Shown one piece after another: positions 40,783-51,254 of a stretch of 64,000 bases of DNA. Made by a program: the position numbers and the translations under genes. Position 1 is the first letter of the stretch; each line of letters begins with the position of its first letter. This DNA is from UBA1660 sp964462035 (GTDB lineage: Bacteria > Myxococcota_A > Polyangia > Polyangiales > Houyiibacteriaceae), in contig CAYXAP010000003.1 in NCBI GenBank assembly GCA_964462035.1, forward strand, positions 62,001 through 126,000. Reading direction: 5' to 3'. The notes beneath the pieces were generated by a model. That model saw nothing but the letters and a program-made list of their open reading frames with translations. It was not told where the DNA came from and did not search any database.

Positions 40783-42678
40783 TCAGCGGAGCGGTGTGAA
40801 CGCACCGTCGCGAAGCTCGAGCACCCTCGGGAGCTGGGCCGGACCGCGGTTTGAGCCGATGCCGCCCGACGAACTCGCGGTCGCAAAGCCGCCGCTCTGG
40901 GCGATCCACGACGTCACGCGCCCACGGTCGACCTCGTCTCCGCGACGGGTCGTGGCCACTGCGCGCGCGACGAGCCGAAAGCCGTCGTAGGCGGCGGCGG
41001 CGTAGGCATCGGGCTCGCCTCCGAATCGGTCACGGAAGGCGCTCACGAAGCCCGCGCTCTCGCCGGTCGCGCTCGGTGCGTGGAACTGGCTGGCGAAGAG
41101 GGCTCCCTGGACGTAGCGCGCCGCGTTCTGCACCAGTGCCTCGTTCACCGCTGGACTGGGCAGCAGCAGCTGGATTGCGCGACCGCCCGCGGGCGCCGTC
41201 CCCGACCAGAGCCCCTTGGCGGCGAGCGCCGGGGCCACCAGCGCGATCCGCCGACCCGCGTCAGGAACGAGGAGGGCGTCGAACGAGAGCGCTGCGAGCT
41301 GATCGATGGGCTCGCCGAAGCTCGTGGCCCCGGGATCGTAGGCGACCGCCCCCGCCCACTCGGCGCCGGCAGCCTCCGCCGCCTCGCGAAGGGCGCGCGT
41401 CATGGCGCGGCCGTAGCCGTGCGCCGGGTGAAGCGATGCGAAGCGAGTCGCGCCGCGGCCACGGGCTGCGCGGACGAGAGCCGCCGCCTCCTCCGCGGGA
41501 CCACTGAAGATTCGGAAGATGTGCTCGCCTCGCTCGACGAGTCGACCGTCCGGCGCCAACGAGAGGAGCGGAACGCCGAGCTCTTCGGCGCGCTCCGCCG
41601 CCGCCACGGCCGCCTCGCCGCTCACCGGGCCGATGATCGCGACCACCTGGTGGAGCGTCGCGAGGTCGTCGACCGCTGCGCGAGCACGCTCGGGGTCGCC
41701 ACCGGAGTCCCGGAAGTGAAGGCGTGGCGTTCCTCGGGAGGGTGGACCCTGTAGCGGCATCCCCGCCGCGATCATGAGCCCGTGGAGCGCGTTCTGTCCG
41801 ACCTCCCGGCCGCGGCCGGAGAGGGGCAGGATGGCCCCGATTGCCTGGGGATGGACCTGGCCCGTGCGGCCAGCGCGGAGCGCCATCGCCCGAAGCTCTT
41901 CGTCGAGGGGAACGTCCGCTTCTTCGAGCGCGTGGATCAGCTCGGCGACCCGGCCGAGGTCTCCCGCCATGAACGCCTCCTGCGCCGCACGGCGCGTGAC
42001 CGAGGGCCACGTCTCGCCATCACGACTGAGTCGGCCGAAGAGGACGTAGGCCTCTTGTGCTTCGAGTCGGCCGATGACCTGAGCGAGTCGCTCGCGGGCC
42101 TGATGCTTGTCGTCCTCCGGCACCGCCTCGGAGAGCAGGGTGTCGTAGGCCTCGACCGCGCCGATGCGGTCGCCGGTCTGCTCGGCCGCGGCACCGAGGG
42201 TTTGCAGAAGCAGGGCGGTCTCTCGTGGGTCGACCGTCCGACCGACCATCGGCTTCAGTCGCTCGAGGGCACCGGCGCTATCACCGAGCAGGTGCATCGC
42301 CACGCCGAGGTAGAACGAGCCGCGCTCCGCCACCGCCGCGTCGTCGTGCTCGGCGACGGGTTCGAAGCGGGCGCGCGCCTCTTCGTAGCGCCCTTCGGCG
42401 AGGAGGAGCTGGCCGAGCTCCAGCTGCGCAATCGGGACGAGCGGGTCATCGGGGTGGTCCCGGAGGAAGCCTTCGTACCCCGACCGCGCCCCGGGGGCGT
42501 CGCCATTCGACGCTCGCTCTCGCGCTTCTTCGAGCGCGGCTTCGGCGACCGGGTCGTCCGTCGTGACCAGCGGGAGCGTGGTCTCGGTCGGCTTCTTCGG
42601 ACAACCGGCCACGAGGGTGACCGCCAGGGCCAGTCCGAGCGCGAGGGCGGCGGCGCGCGGGGACGTGGGCGCGCTCAT
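40783..42678 (-). CDS. LpoA-like lipoprotein: TPR plus periplasmic-binding fold
   Basis: 631 residues from the ATG at 42678, lipobox LVAGC. Residues 40-290 are TPR-like repeats (ELGQLLLAEGRYEEARARF, FYLGVAMHLLGDSAGALERL). Residues 295-630 form a type I periplasmic-binding domain (IGAILPLSGRGREVGQNALHG, AIIGPVSGEAAVAAA, SLHPAHGYGRAM, GEPDAYAAAAYDGFRL). This order is that of the LppC/LpoA penicillin-binding-protein activators and of related ABC-type amino acid receptors. A role in peptidoglycan synthesis is the first guess. A 139-base gap to the next minus gene upstream shows no feature. Confidence 0.8.
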   Translation of the reverse strand: MSAPTSPRAAALALGLALAVTLVAGCPKKPTETTLPLVTTDDPVAEAALEEARERASNGDAPGARSGYEGFLRDHPDDPLVPIAQLELGQLLLAEGRYEEARARFEPVAEHDDAAVAERGSFYLGVAMHLLGDSAGALERLKPMVGRTVDPRETALLLQTLGAAAEQTGDRIGAVEAYDTLLSEAVPEDDKHQARERLAQVIGRLEAQEAYVLFGRLSRDGETWPSVTRRAAQEAFMAGDLGRVAELIHALEEADVPLDEELRAMALRAGRTGQVHPQAIGAILPLSGRGREVGQNALHGLMIAAGMPLQGPPSRGTPRLHFRDSGGDPERARAAVDDLATLHQVVAIIGPVSGEAAVAAAERAEELGVPLLSLAPDGRLVERGEHIFRIFSGPAEEAAALVRAARGRGATRFASLHPAHGYGRAMTRALREAAEAAGAEWAGAVAYDPGATSFGEPIDQLAALSFDALLVPDAGRRIALVAPALAAKGLWSGTAPAGGRAIQLLLPSPAVNEALVQNAARYVQGALFASQFHAPSATGESAGFVSAFRDRFGGEPDAYAAAAYDGFRLVARAVATTRRGDEVDRGRVTSWIAQSGGFATASSSGGIGSNRGPAQLPRVLELRDGAFTPLR

Positions 42679-42817
42679 CGGGACGGGTCCCATCGCAGCG
42701 AGGCATGGGGACATCGTACGAGCCGTGCCAAACCCCTGCGTGTCGGGCAAATTTCTGCGGAACCGGACCACGAGCAGCAAACGCTCCTCGGGCCCGGCTC
42801 TCTTCCGGAGGGGTGGC

Positions 42818-44962
42818 TCATCGCCGGAAGGTGTAGGTCAGCTGCTGCCGCGCGTCGTTCCGATTGGCTGGGAAGTCGGCGCTGCGAATCAGGGGCTCCA
42901 GGCACTGTTGGACGCTCTGCGGGTTGACCGTGACGAGCTGGACGCTGCCGTCACCGGCGAGGACCAACACGATCCGGGCCGAGCGGGGGCGCGAGGGATG
43001 AGCGGAGAGGCACCGCGTCATCTGAGGCTGCACCCCCTCGAGCGCGGCCTTCACCATCGGGAGAGTGACTCGCTCCGGCACGGGCGGCGGCCCGTCGGAC
43101 GGTGCCGCTTCGCCTTCCTCTGGCTCGCCTTCCTCTGCCTCGCCCTCCTCGCCTTCCTCTGCCTCGCCTTCTTCACCTTCTTCGGCGGCCTGCTCGGCCT
43201 GGTAGGCCTCGAGCGCTTCGGTGAGCTTTCCCCGGACCGGTCCGGGGGCGAGCGGGTCGGCGCGGAGCGCTTCCAGGAGCTCCACGGCGGGCTCCGCATC
43301 GAGGGCGAGCGCCGTCTGGGCGGCGGAGCTCATCGCGGCCAGCATCGCGTCTCCCTCGGCATCGGCGTGGTAGAGGCGCAGGAAGCTCCGAACCGGCTCG
43401 GCGGCGTCCGTGGCTTCCAGCGCGCGGAGCGAATCGAGCAGGGGCGCCAGCGCCCCAGCCGGAGTCGACGGATCCATCAGGTGCGCAATCAGCGCCGGCG
43501 CAGCTTCCGTCGCTTCCATCCCGACGGCAGCCAGCGCGAGCGGACCGATCGGTCCCGCTTCGGTGTCGGCGAGGTATCGGTCGTGTCGTTCGAGGGCACC
43601 GAGCACGTGCTCCTTCCCCGTGGTCCGCTCGGCCAGTCGCCCGCAGGCCTCGGTGCGCACGGGCGCAGGCGATCGCTGATCGTCGCAAAGGGTGATCAGG
43701 TGGGCGGTCACGTCGGGCTCCTCGAGCGCGTGCAGCATGTGGATCGCCATCTTCCGGGCGGGCACCAGCCGGGCGTCGGTGTTCTGCGCCGCCGCCAGAA
43801 GCTGGTCGTGTAGTGACAGCGCTTCGCCCTCGGGCGCACCGGCGGGGACGTGGTCACCCGCTCGGATCGCGACCACCGTAGGGTTGGCGTCGACGGTGGC
43901 AGACCACCGACGGAGCCCGTCCTGAACACCAATGAAGGCCAGGCCACCCGCCTGGTCGGCGACCGTCAGACCCCCGTCTTGCGCGACGGCGCCGACGATG
44001 TCCTCGGGATGCGCATAGACCCACCGAACGGCGTCGGCGTTGGGGTCGAGCGCGAAGACGAAGCGATAGAAGACCGCGTAGACGGTTTCGTCCGAGAAGT
44101 GGAGCGTCTCCCCGTCCCCAGCCGGTCGCCACGCGAAGCGGATCCGGTGCACGGCGCTGTCGGGGGTCGGCGCAGGACGGTAGGGGTCGACCATCAGGGC
44201 CGGGTTGCCGGGGATCTCACGAGCCATCGGCTCGAAGTAGGCCGATTCGGCGCGCGCCCCGCTCACGATGCTCGGGGTCAGCCGGAAGACCCCGCGCTGG
44301 CCGAAGTAGAGGTCGTTGCCCACGCGGAAGGCGCGAGCGACGGAAGTGTCCGTGACCCGGATGCGAGCGATCTCGTTGGCGCTCGCGGCGTCCAGAACGG
44401 TGACGTTCTGGGTCGCCCAGGGGACGAAGACCATCCCTGCCGCGATCGTTGGCGCGCCCAGGGCGTGCGGGATCTGGAGGTCGTGTTCGATCGACCCGCG
44501 CCGTGCGATGACGAGCTTCGACCGCGCACCGACGCCGCCGCCGGTGGTCAGCGCGAGGACGGACCACTCGCCTTCGCCGCCGGCACCGGCGAGGTGCAGA
44601 GAGTCATCGTCCACGACGAATCGTTCCGCTCCACTGGCGAGGTCACGAGCGACCACGCCGCGCGTCTCGTGGAGGAAGACCAGGTCACCGCCGATCTGCG
44701 GGCCGCTGGCGGGGGTGTCGACGGGGACCTTCCAGGAGAGCGCTCCGGTCTCGAGGTCCACGGCATAGAGCTGGTGCGGCTCGCCCGTCAGTCCGACGGC
44801 GACCGCGGCCGTGCTCGGCGCGGGGTTGGCTTCCAACCGGCTCACGACCGAGTCGATCGAGCTCTGCTGGTTGTCGGGGTACATCGGCCCGAAGGAGCCG
44901 GAGGGTGCCCCGCCACCACAGGCGGCGAGCACGAGGGCGAGGGTGACGAGTCGGAGGGTCAT
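42818..44962 (-). CDS. Lipoprotein: beta-propeller, HEAT region, AgmX-like C-terminus
   Basis: 714 residues. The signal is MTLRLVTLALVLAACGGG (lipobox LAAC). Residues 50-340 look like a PQQ-type beta-propeller (LYAVDLETGALSWKVPVD, VTVLDAASANEIARIRV, FALDPNADAVRWVYAHPE). Residues about 360-570 are helical HEAT-like repeats. A Glu/Gly-rich linker (EEGEAEEGE units) leads to a domain with one Cys pair (QMTRCLSAHP, VQQCLEPLI) that resembles the AgmX/PglI C-terminal domain of myxobacterial gliding proteins. Its start overlaps the HEAT gene stop (TGATG), so they form an operon. Confidence 0.75.
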   Translation of the reverse strand: MTLRLVTLALVLAACGGGAPSGSFGPMYPDNQQSSIDSVVSRLEANPAPSTAAVAVGLTGEPHQLYAVDLETGALSWKVPVDTPASGPQIGGDLVFLHETRGVVARDLASGAERFVVDDDSLHLAGAGGEGEWSVLALTTGGGVGARSKLVIARRGSIEHDLQIPHALGAPTIAAGMVFVPWATQNVTVLDAASANEIARIRVTDTSVARAFRVGNDLYFGQRGVFRLTPSIVSGARAESAYFEPMAREIPGNPALMVDPYRPAPTPDSAVHRIRFAWRPAGDGETLHFSDETVYAVFYRFVFALDPNADAVRWVYAHPEDIVGAVAQDGGLTVADQAGGLAFIGVQDGLRRWSATVDANPTVVAIRAGDHVPAGAPEGEALSLHDQLLAAAQNTDARLVPARKMAIHMLHALEEPDVTAHLITLCDDQRSPAPVRTEACGRLAERTTGKEHVLGALERHDRYLADTEAGPIGPLALAAVGMEATEAAPALIAHLMDPSTPAGALAPLLDSLRALEATDAAEPVRSFLRLYHADAEGDAMLAAMSSAAQTALALDAEPAVELLEALRADPLAPGPVRGKLTEALEAYQAEQAAEEGEEGEAEEGEEGEAEEGEPEEGEAAPSDGPPPVPERVTLPMVKAALEGVQPQMTRCLSAHPSRPRSARIVLVLAGDGSVQLVTVNPQSVQQCLEPLIRSADFPANRNDARQQLTYTFRR
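43106..43189. repeat. Tandem Glu/Gly codon repeat
   Basis: About 28 codons encode EEGEEGEAEEGEEGEAEEG-type units, giving an obvious C/T-rich direct repeat on the plus strand (units like GCCTTCCTCTG). It lies inside the propeller lipoprotein and encodes an acidic, flexible linker, so it is coding low-complexity rather than a mobile repeat. Slippage could change its length. Confidence 0.8.
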
Positions 44963-45765
44963 CAGCCCGGGATCCTTTCCGCGGCGTCGGTCGCCGCAGT
45001 CTTCACCCGGCCGCTCGGGAGCTGGTCCGCTAGCTCGGTGAGATAGGTCTTCACCTGTGGTGTCGCGAGCTCGGCAAGCCGGCCGATGAGGTCGATCTTC
45101 GCCCGGTCGGGAAAGTCGTCGCGGGCGAAGAGCTCGTTGAAGGCGGGCGTGAGGACGTCGAAGGGCATCTGCCCCACGTGGGTGAAGAGACGGTCCATGT
45201 GGTCGGGGGTCGCCAGCTGGCCGATGGCCTGAGCGGCCTCGAGGATGTCGCGCTCGAGGGCGGTGAAGAGGCTGTCCACCGCGGCTCGGTGACCGATCTG
45301 GCCGAGCGCGAGGGCGGCGGCGGCGCGTACCGTCGGGGTCATGTCGTCCAGCGCCTTCACCAAGGCCTCCCCTCCGCGGCGCGGTTTCGTCGCGGCAATC
45401 GCCTCGATCGCCGCCAGTCGAACGTCCGCCCGACGATGCGAGAGCAGCTCGATGAGCACCGGGCCGGCTTCCGGTCGCCCCATCACGCCCAGCGTGGTGA
45501 TGGCGAACTGGGTCAACTCGTTCGGGAGCCCGCTCCGGATCCGCTCGGCGATGGGCGCGACGCCGCGTGCTTCGCCGCGTGCTCCGAGGGTCTCGAGCCC
45601 CAGCCGGATCGAGTCCGCGTCCGAGCTCTGGACGAGCTCGACGGCCTCGTCGAAGCGCATCTCCTGAGCGCTGGCGATGCCCGGTCCGCTCATGGTGAGC
45701 GCCGCGAGTGCGAGCGCGAGGAGCGTTGCTCCGGTCGCGCGGTGGGTGATGGTCTTCATCCGCAT
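44962..45765 (-). CDS. Exported HEAT-repeat protein
   Basis: 267 residues. A signal peptide (LLALALAALTMSGPGIASAQ) precedes five to six HEAT/PBS-lyase-type helical repeats, each with a pattern like VRLAAIEAIAATKP and VRAAAALALGQIGHRAA. Such solenoids bind partner proteins; no enzymatic residues are seen. It is co-translated with the propeller lipoprotein downstream, which also has HEAT-like helices, suggesting that the two form a periplasmic assembly. It diverges from a third small HEAT-like protein at 45863. Confidence 0.8.
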   Translation of the reverse strand: MRMKTITHRATGATLLALALAALTMSGPGIASAQEMRFDEAVELVQSSDADSIRLGLETLGARGEARGVAPIAERIRSGLPNELTQFAITTLGVMGRPEAGPVLIELLSHRRADVRLAAIEAIAATKPRRGGEALVKALDDMTPTVRAAAALALGQIGHRAAVDSLFTALERDILEAAQAIGQLATPDHMDRLFTHVGQMPFDVLTPAFNELFARDDFPDRAKIDLIGRLAELATPQVKTYLTELADQLPSGRVKTAATDAAERIPG

Positions 45766-45862
45766 GGCCCCTTCCTCCGCGCGCGGTGGTATCCCGCGAC
45801 GGCCCCGCGATCAACCGACGTGAGCGGTTGCCACCGCCTTCGGCCCCCGGCAGGGTGGGTCC

Positions 45863-46381
45863 ATGGACCGAGTCTCCCGCTTTCGTCCCTGGTCTCGGGG
45901 GCTCCTGGCGATCGTGGCCCTGCTCCTCTTCGCGGCGCCCGCTCCGGCACAACCCGAGGAGGGCGCGCTGACCCTCGCGACCGTGGGCGATGCCCTGGAG
46001 CTGGAGCGTGAGGTGGACGCGTTGGGGGACGACGCGGTCCTGGAGGCCCTCGAGAGCGATCGTCTCGACGTCCGCCTCGGTGCCCTTCGCGCCGTCCGTT
46101 GGCTCGGCGAGCCGGAGCGAGCCCTGCCGACCCTCGCGGGGTTGGCATCCGGCGACGACCCCGACCTGGCGCCGGGGGCTACCCGCGCCGCCGGCCACAT
46201 CGCCGATGGGCTCCGGCACGACGACATGCAGGCGCGGGAAGCCGACCGGATCTCGTTGGACCCGACCCCATGGCAGACCTTGGCGGACGACGAGACGGCC
46301 CGGGCCGATCTCCGTGGCGTCGCCATCCGAGTCGCCCAGGTGCTGACGGCGCTCAGGGGCGATCCGGGGCCGGCCGAATAG
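45863..46381 (+). CDS. Small exported HEAT-like protein
   Basis: 172 residues with a signal peptide ending APAPAQPEE. The mature part has short helical repeats (LEALESDRLDVRLGALRAVRWLG, LASGDDPDLAPGATRAAGHIA) like the divergent HEAT gene beside it, suggesting a related role. Its last 29 bases overlap the end of the convergent rsmA gene. It lacks other motifs. Confidence 0.7.
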   Translation: MDRVSRFRPWSRGLLAIVALLLFAAPAPAQPEEGALTLATVGDALELEREVDALGDDAVLEALESDRLDVRLGALRAVRWLGEPERALPTLAGLASGDDPDLAPGATRAAGHIADGLRHDDMQAREADRISLDPTPWQTLADDETARADLRGVAIRVAQVLTALRGDPGPAE

Positions 46382-47192
46382 CCTCGGCGATCGCGACCAG
46401 CTCTTCGAGGCTCAGGGTCTCACCCCGGCGTCCGCTGTCGATGCCGAGCTCGGCCATCGCGGCCGCCGCTCCCTCGACCTTCCGAAGCGCGTTGCGCAGA
46501 GTCTTGCGGCGTTGGCCGAACGCCCCCCGCACGACGGCCACGAACGTCGGCTCGTCCGGGTCCGCCAGCGGCTGGTCGCGGGGGGTCAGCAGCGACACGG
46601 CCGAACGGACCTTCGGGGCGGGGTGGAACGAGCCAGGGCTCACGTCGAGGACCTTGGTCACGTCGAAGACGACTCCGACGAACACGCTGAGCGGCCCGTA
46701 CGCTTTCGTGCCTGGTTCGGCGACCAGGCGCGTCGCGACCTCGCGCTGGGTCATGAGGACGGCTCGATCGACGTGGCGGTGTCCGCTGACCAGCTGCCGG
46801 AAGATGGCTCCAGTGATGGCGTAGGGGAGGTTGCCGACGAGCGCGACCCGTCCATCCGGCGCCATCGTCTTCAGGTCGAGAGCCATCGCGTCCTCGCCGA
46901 CCAGCGCGAAGCGCTCGGTCGGTCCGAGCTCCGCCTCCAGGATGGCCCGCATCCGCGGGTCCTTCTCGACGGCGTCGACGTGGGCCCCGCGTCGCAAGAG
47001 CGCGGTGGTCAGCGTGCCCACGCCTGGCCCGATTTCCACGATTCGCTCGCCCTCCCGTGGGGCGACCACCGCGGCGATCCGTTCCACCACGGACTCCGCG
47101 ACCAGGAAGTTCTGCGAATAACGACGCGACGGACGCTCGCCGTGGCGAGCGAGCACCTTTCGTGGGTCCTCCCATGGAGGGGCCTCGATCAC
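46353..47192 (-). CDS. rsmA: RsmA (KsgA), 16S rRNA dimethyladenosine transferase
   Basis: 279 residues, GTG start overlapping the stop of the DUF58 gene (GTGA). It has SQNFLV near the start, the AdoMet-binding EIGPGVGTLT, the acidic VEKDPRM, and the catalytic NLPYAITG. It dimethylates two adjacent adenines near the 3' end of 16S rRNA. The C-terminal helical domain (FGQRRKTLRNAL) is present. It is the last gene of a four-gene minus-strand operon. Confidence 0.95.
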   Translation of the reverse strand: MIEAPPWEDPRKVLARHGERPSRRYSQNFLVAESVVERIAAVVAPREGERIVEIGPGVGTLTTALLRRGAHVDAVEKDPRMRAILEAELGPTERFALVGEDAMALDLKTMAPDGRVALVGNLPYAITGAIFRQLVSGHRHVDRAVLMTQREVATRLVAEPGTKAYGPLSVFVGVVFDVTKVLDVSPGSFHPAPKVRSAVSLLTPRDQPLADPDEPTFVAVVRGAFGQRRKTLRNALRKVEGAAAAMAELGIDSGRRGETLSLEELVAIAEAIRPAPDRP

Positions 47193-48765
47193 GCTGCGCT
47201 CCGCTCGGGCCGCCGATGAGGCCGCACGTGCGAGACGCGAGCGCCGAGCGCGAGGAGGCGGTTGCGGCCGTCTCGCAGACGCCGGTCCTCCATTCGGCCA
47301 TAGATGGTCCGCAGGTCGTCCTCGAGCGCCCCGCGCCCCGCATCGGTCTCGGCGCGGTCTGCGTCCATCAGCGCGAAGGCCACCTCGTGGCCGTGGGCCC
47401 GCATGAGCTTCAGCGCTTGCTCGAGCGCTCCGTCCAGGAAGATGCCGTCGAGGTCCGTGAGAACGGTGATTGCCGCTGCGTCGCGCCGTCGCCCGCCCAC
47501 CTGCTTCAGCGCCTCGGTCAGGGCGCGGGTCTTGGCGAGCTCGCCCGGGTCGGGCCGATGGGGGAGCGGCAGTCCGCGGTCGCGACAGTAGGCGCGGAGC
47601 ACCCGTGACGTCGCGTCGCGGGCTCGGACGTCGCGGGCGTCTGGGTCGCTCAGCGCTCGCCGCGCGTGGCGGACCAGCGCCCCGACGTCGACCTTGCCCT
47701 TCCGGCGGTAGTCGACACCATCCTGCTGCCGGACATAGCGGGCGACGAGGCGCACGAGCTCGGCCTCGGTCAGGTCGGTCACGTCGTCGTCCACCAGCTC
47801 GGTCGTGTTCAGCAGCGCTTCGTAGAGTCGGATGCGGTGGGCCTTTCCTTCGCCGGGGGCGACGGACGCGACCACGCGTGCATCGAACGCCAGCAGCCCG
47901 ACGCGGTCCCCGCCCTCGAGCGCCTGACGGCACAGGCCGGCCGCCACCTCGAGCGCCGCGTCCATCTTTCGCTTCCCGGGCTTCCCGCCACGCATCGATC
48001 CGCTCACGTCCAGGATGAGCCAGCGGGTGCGCTGCACCTCTTGCTCGACCTCCTTGACCATCAGCCGTCCGCGCCGCGCGCTCGCCTTCCACGCGATGGA
48101 CTTGAACGGGTCGCCCGGGACCAGCTCGCGGAGCTCGTGCAGCTCGGTTCCGCCACCGCGACGGCGAACGGCGGTGCGACCGCTGCGGGCCTCTGCGGCC
48201 GCGAGTGGCACGGTGGTGCCGTGCAGCGTCGGCCCGGCGACCGAGCGCGGGAGCACCTTGATCACCAGCGGGTTGGGAAAATAGAGCGCGCTCTCGAAGA
48301 AGCCGAAGGGCCCCGCCACTCGCAGCGCGAGCCCTTGCAGCACGACCCGCCCGGCGGCGGGCGCGACCAGGGTGAGCGTGGCTTCGGTGCGGGCCCTCGG
48401 TGCCACCCGCCACGGTCGCGCCTGGACCACCTCCACCCCGCGCCCGACCACGGGCTCCACTCGGGTCACCTCGAGTGACGAGCGGCCTCGATGGCGGAGG
48501 TAGCAGCGAACGTCGAAGGGGACACCGGGGACGACCGCGCCGCCGGCGGCGCCCGTGCCATGGTCCAGCCACCAACCGAGCTCCAGCCGCTGCCGACGAA
48601 GCCGGCGAGCGAGGGGCATGGTGGCAGCCAGTGCCCACCCCAGCCCCACGAGCCCCACCGCGGCGAGGGTGACGGTCTCGGGCGAACGGCCGACCACGCC
48701 GGCAACGAGCGCGATCATCAGCCCACCGAAGGTGACGATCGCCGGGGCGGTCGGAAGGGGGAGCA

Positions 48766-48766
<1 letters not shown>
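47189..48766 (-). CDS. DUF58 / vWA-like membrane protein of the MoxR cluster
   Basis: 525 residues. Two hydrophobic segments near the start are followed by a beta-rich part and the DUF58 hallmark PGDPFKSIAWKASARRGRLMVKE. A von Willebrand A-like fold has DVSGSMRGG, whose D-x-S-x-S binds metal. Proteins of this kind always partner MoxR ATPases and are thought to act in metal loading or assembly of envelope complexes. It overlaps MoxR by one base (TGATG). Confidence 0.88.
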
Positions 48767-49730
<964 letters not shown>

Positions 49731-49734
<4 letters not shown>

Positions 49735-51002
49735 GCTTGGGCTTTCTCTTCCAGGCGCGCGATCAAGCGCTCGCCGCTGTCTACCATGTGATGGAGCCGG
49801 GTGGGGGGCACCCGAGGTGGTCCGCCGGGCTCGTCGGCACGCTGCCGCAGCGTGGCGAACGCGCCGAGGAGGGTTCGGAGCTCCTTGGCGTCGTCCGCGC
49901 CCAGCCCTCGTTTCCTCGCCGCGTCCACGACTTCGGCGATCGTCCGTTCGGCGGACGCGCGCTCACCGAAGAGGGTCCGGCGAATGGCCGCTTCGACTTC
50001 GTAGCCATAGACCAGCGCTGGGTGGACCAGCTGCTTCTTTCGCCGGAGGAAGAAGGCGACCCGGCCGGCGAAGCCACCACCCACCGGCTCTGGGCCCCAC
50101 AGCCGGTCGGCGGTGTAGGGCGAGCGGCGCGGCAGCGACGACACCGCGAACACGGCGAGGATGGCGACCAAGACGAGCGCGAGCAGGGTCAGGGCCGGGG
50201 GCGGGAGCTGCGCGCTCGCCAGGTCCCGGAGCGCGTCGTCGAGACGTTCCACCGGGGCCCCGGCAGCTCCGCCGTAGCGACCCACGAGCGGCGTGCCGGG
50301 GGTGATCAGGTAGACCCGGCCGGACCGGCCCTCTCCGAGATAGCGCATCAGGTTGGTCGCGAGCCGCCGGTTCCCGTCGAACTGCAGCATGTTGTTGATC
50401 AGGACGCTGGAGTCTCCGATCGCGACCAGCCGACCCCGCTCGACGGCCCCGGTGAGCACCAGCCCCTGCGATCCACCATCGTCGAAGGCGAGCAGCGGGG
50501 TCAGCTCGGGGTGCCGCAAGGTCTGTGCGTGGTTGGCCACGGCCATCGAGATGCCGTCGGTCAGCGGGTGGCGGCCGACTACGTGGGCCACCGGCAGGTG
50601 CGGGTTGCCGCGAATGGTCCGCGGTGGGTCGCTCGGCGGCATGCGGACGATGCCGAAGGACTCGAGAAATCTTCCGCCGCCACCAAAATCATCCGCCAGC
50701 ACCACCCGACCCCCGGCCCGAAGGAACGCGGAGAGGCTCGGAACGGGCAGCTCGCGATCGGGATGAACCAGGACAATTGCGTCCGTCGGCGACAGCTCCG
50801 CCACATCCAGACGCTCGGGGGTGTCGAGCCGGACGTTGGCGTCGGCGGCGGCCTCGACCAAGCCGGACAGGCCATTCCAGGCGGTCGATCCCGGGTCGAA
50901 ATCGCGTTGAGCCGCGCCCCTCGTCGGTGAGAGGACGCCGCCCAGGAGGAGCGATAGTCCCAGGACACGGATGATGAATCGTCGGCGCGCTTCTTGCGTC
51001 AC
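49731..51002 (-). CDS. DUF4350 membrane protein heading the MoxR operon
   Basis: 423 residues from a GTG at 51002, chosen because a signal-like segment (FIIRVLGLSLLLGGVLS) follows at once. The N-terminal extracytoplasmic domain is of the DUF4350/GATase-like type (STAWNGLSGLVEAA, IVLVHPDRELP, GGRVVLADDFGGGGRFLE, VAIGDSSVLINNML). A second membrane segment (PPALTLLALVLVAILAVFAV) leads to a cytoplasmic helical tail. DUF4350, MoxR and DUF58 genes in this order form a widespread cluster of unproven envelope function. Confidence 0.82.
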
Positions 51003-51037
51003 ATCCAGCGTACTCGGCGCCGAGACACCCAGGGTTC

Positions 51038-51065
51038 TTGTACGGCGCAGGGCGCTTGTTATAGT
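51038..51065 (+). promoter_or_regulatory. Promoter of the 52-residue protein gene
   Basis: TATAGT at 51060-51065 is a near-consensus -10 box, with TTGTAC at 51038-51043 as a weaker -35 box at 16-base spacing. CGGGAGGT follows at about 51081-51088 as a strong ribosome-binding site, eight bases before the ATG. The short and clean unit suggests steady expression. Confidence 0.5.
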
Positions 51066-51095
51066 ACACACACCACTCACCGGGAGGTCCCCCCA

Positions 51096-51254
51096 ATGCT
51101 CCCTCCGTTCATCATCGACCAAATCCGGAAACGGGAAGAAGAAGAAGCTCCGCGGCCGCAGCCGCGAGTAGAACTCCCGATTCCCCCGCAGCCCCTGGCC
51201 GAGCACGGCCAGGACGATGACGACCGCGGTGTCGTGGTCATCGACCTGATGTGA
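51096..51254 (+). CDS. 52-residue conserved-looking small protein
   Basis: The peptide begins MLPPFIIDQIRKREEEEA, continues with a Pro-rich middle (RPQPRVELPIPPQPLA) and ends DDDDRGVVVIDLM. A helical N-terminus, a Pro-rich spacer and a hydrophobic strand with acidic lead make sense as a small adaptor; I recall similar MLPP...RGVVVIDL peptides in other myxobacteria, which supports it being real, but I cannot name a family. It has its own promoter and a strong ribosome-binding site, and its stop codon directly abuts the stop of the convergent SDR gene. Confidence 0.72.
   Translation: MLPPFIIDQIRKREEEEAPRPQPRVELPIPPQPLAEHGQDDDDRGVVVIDLM

Noticed and set aside
43106..43189. CRISPR-like or mobile tandem repeat
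   Set aside because: The units are in frame and encode a Glu/Gly linker; there are no spacers.
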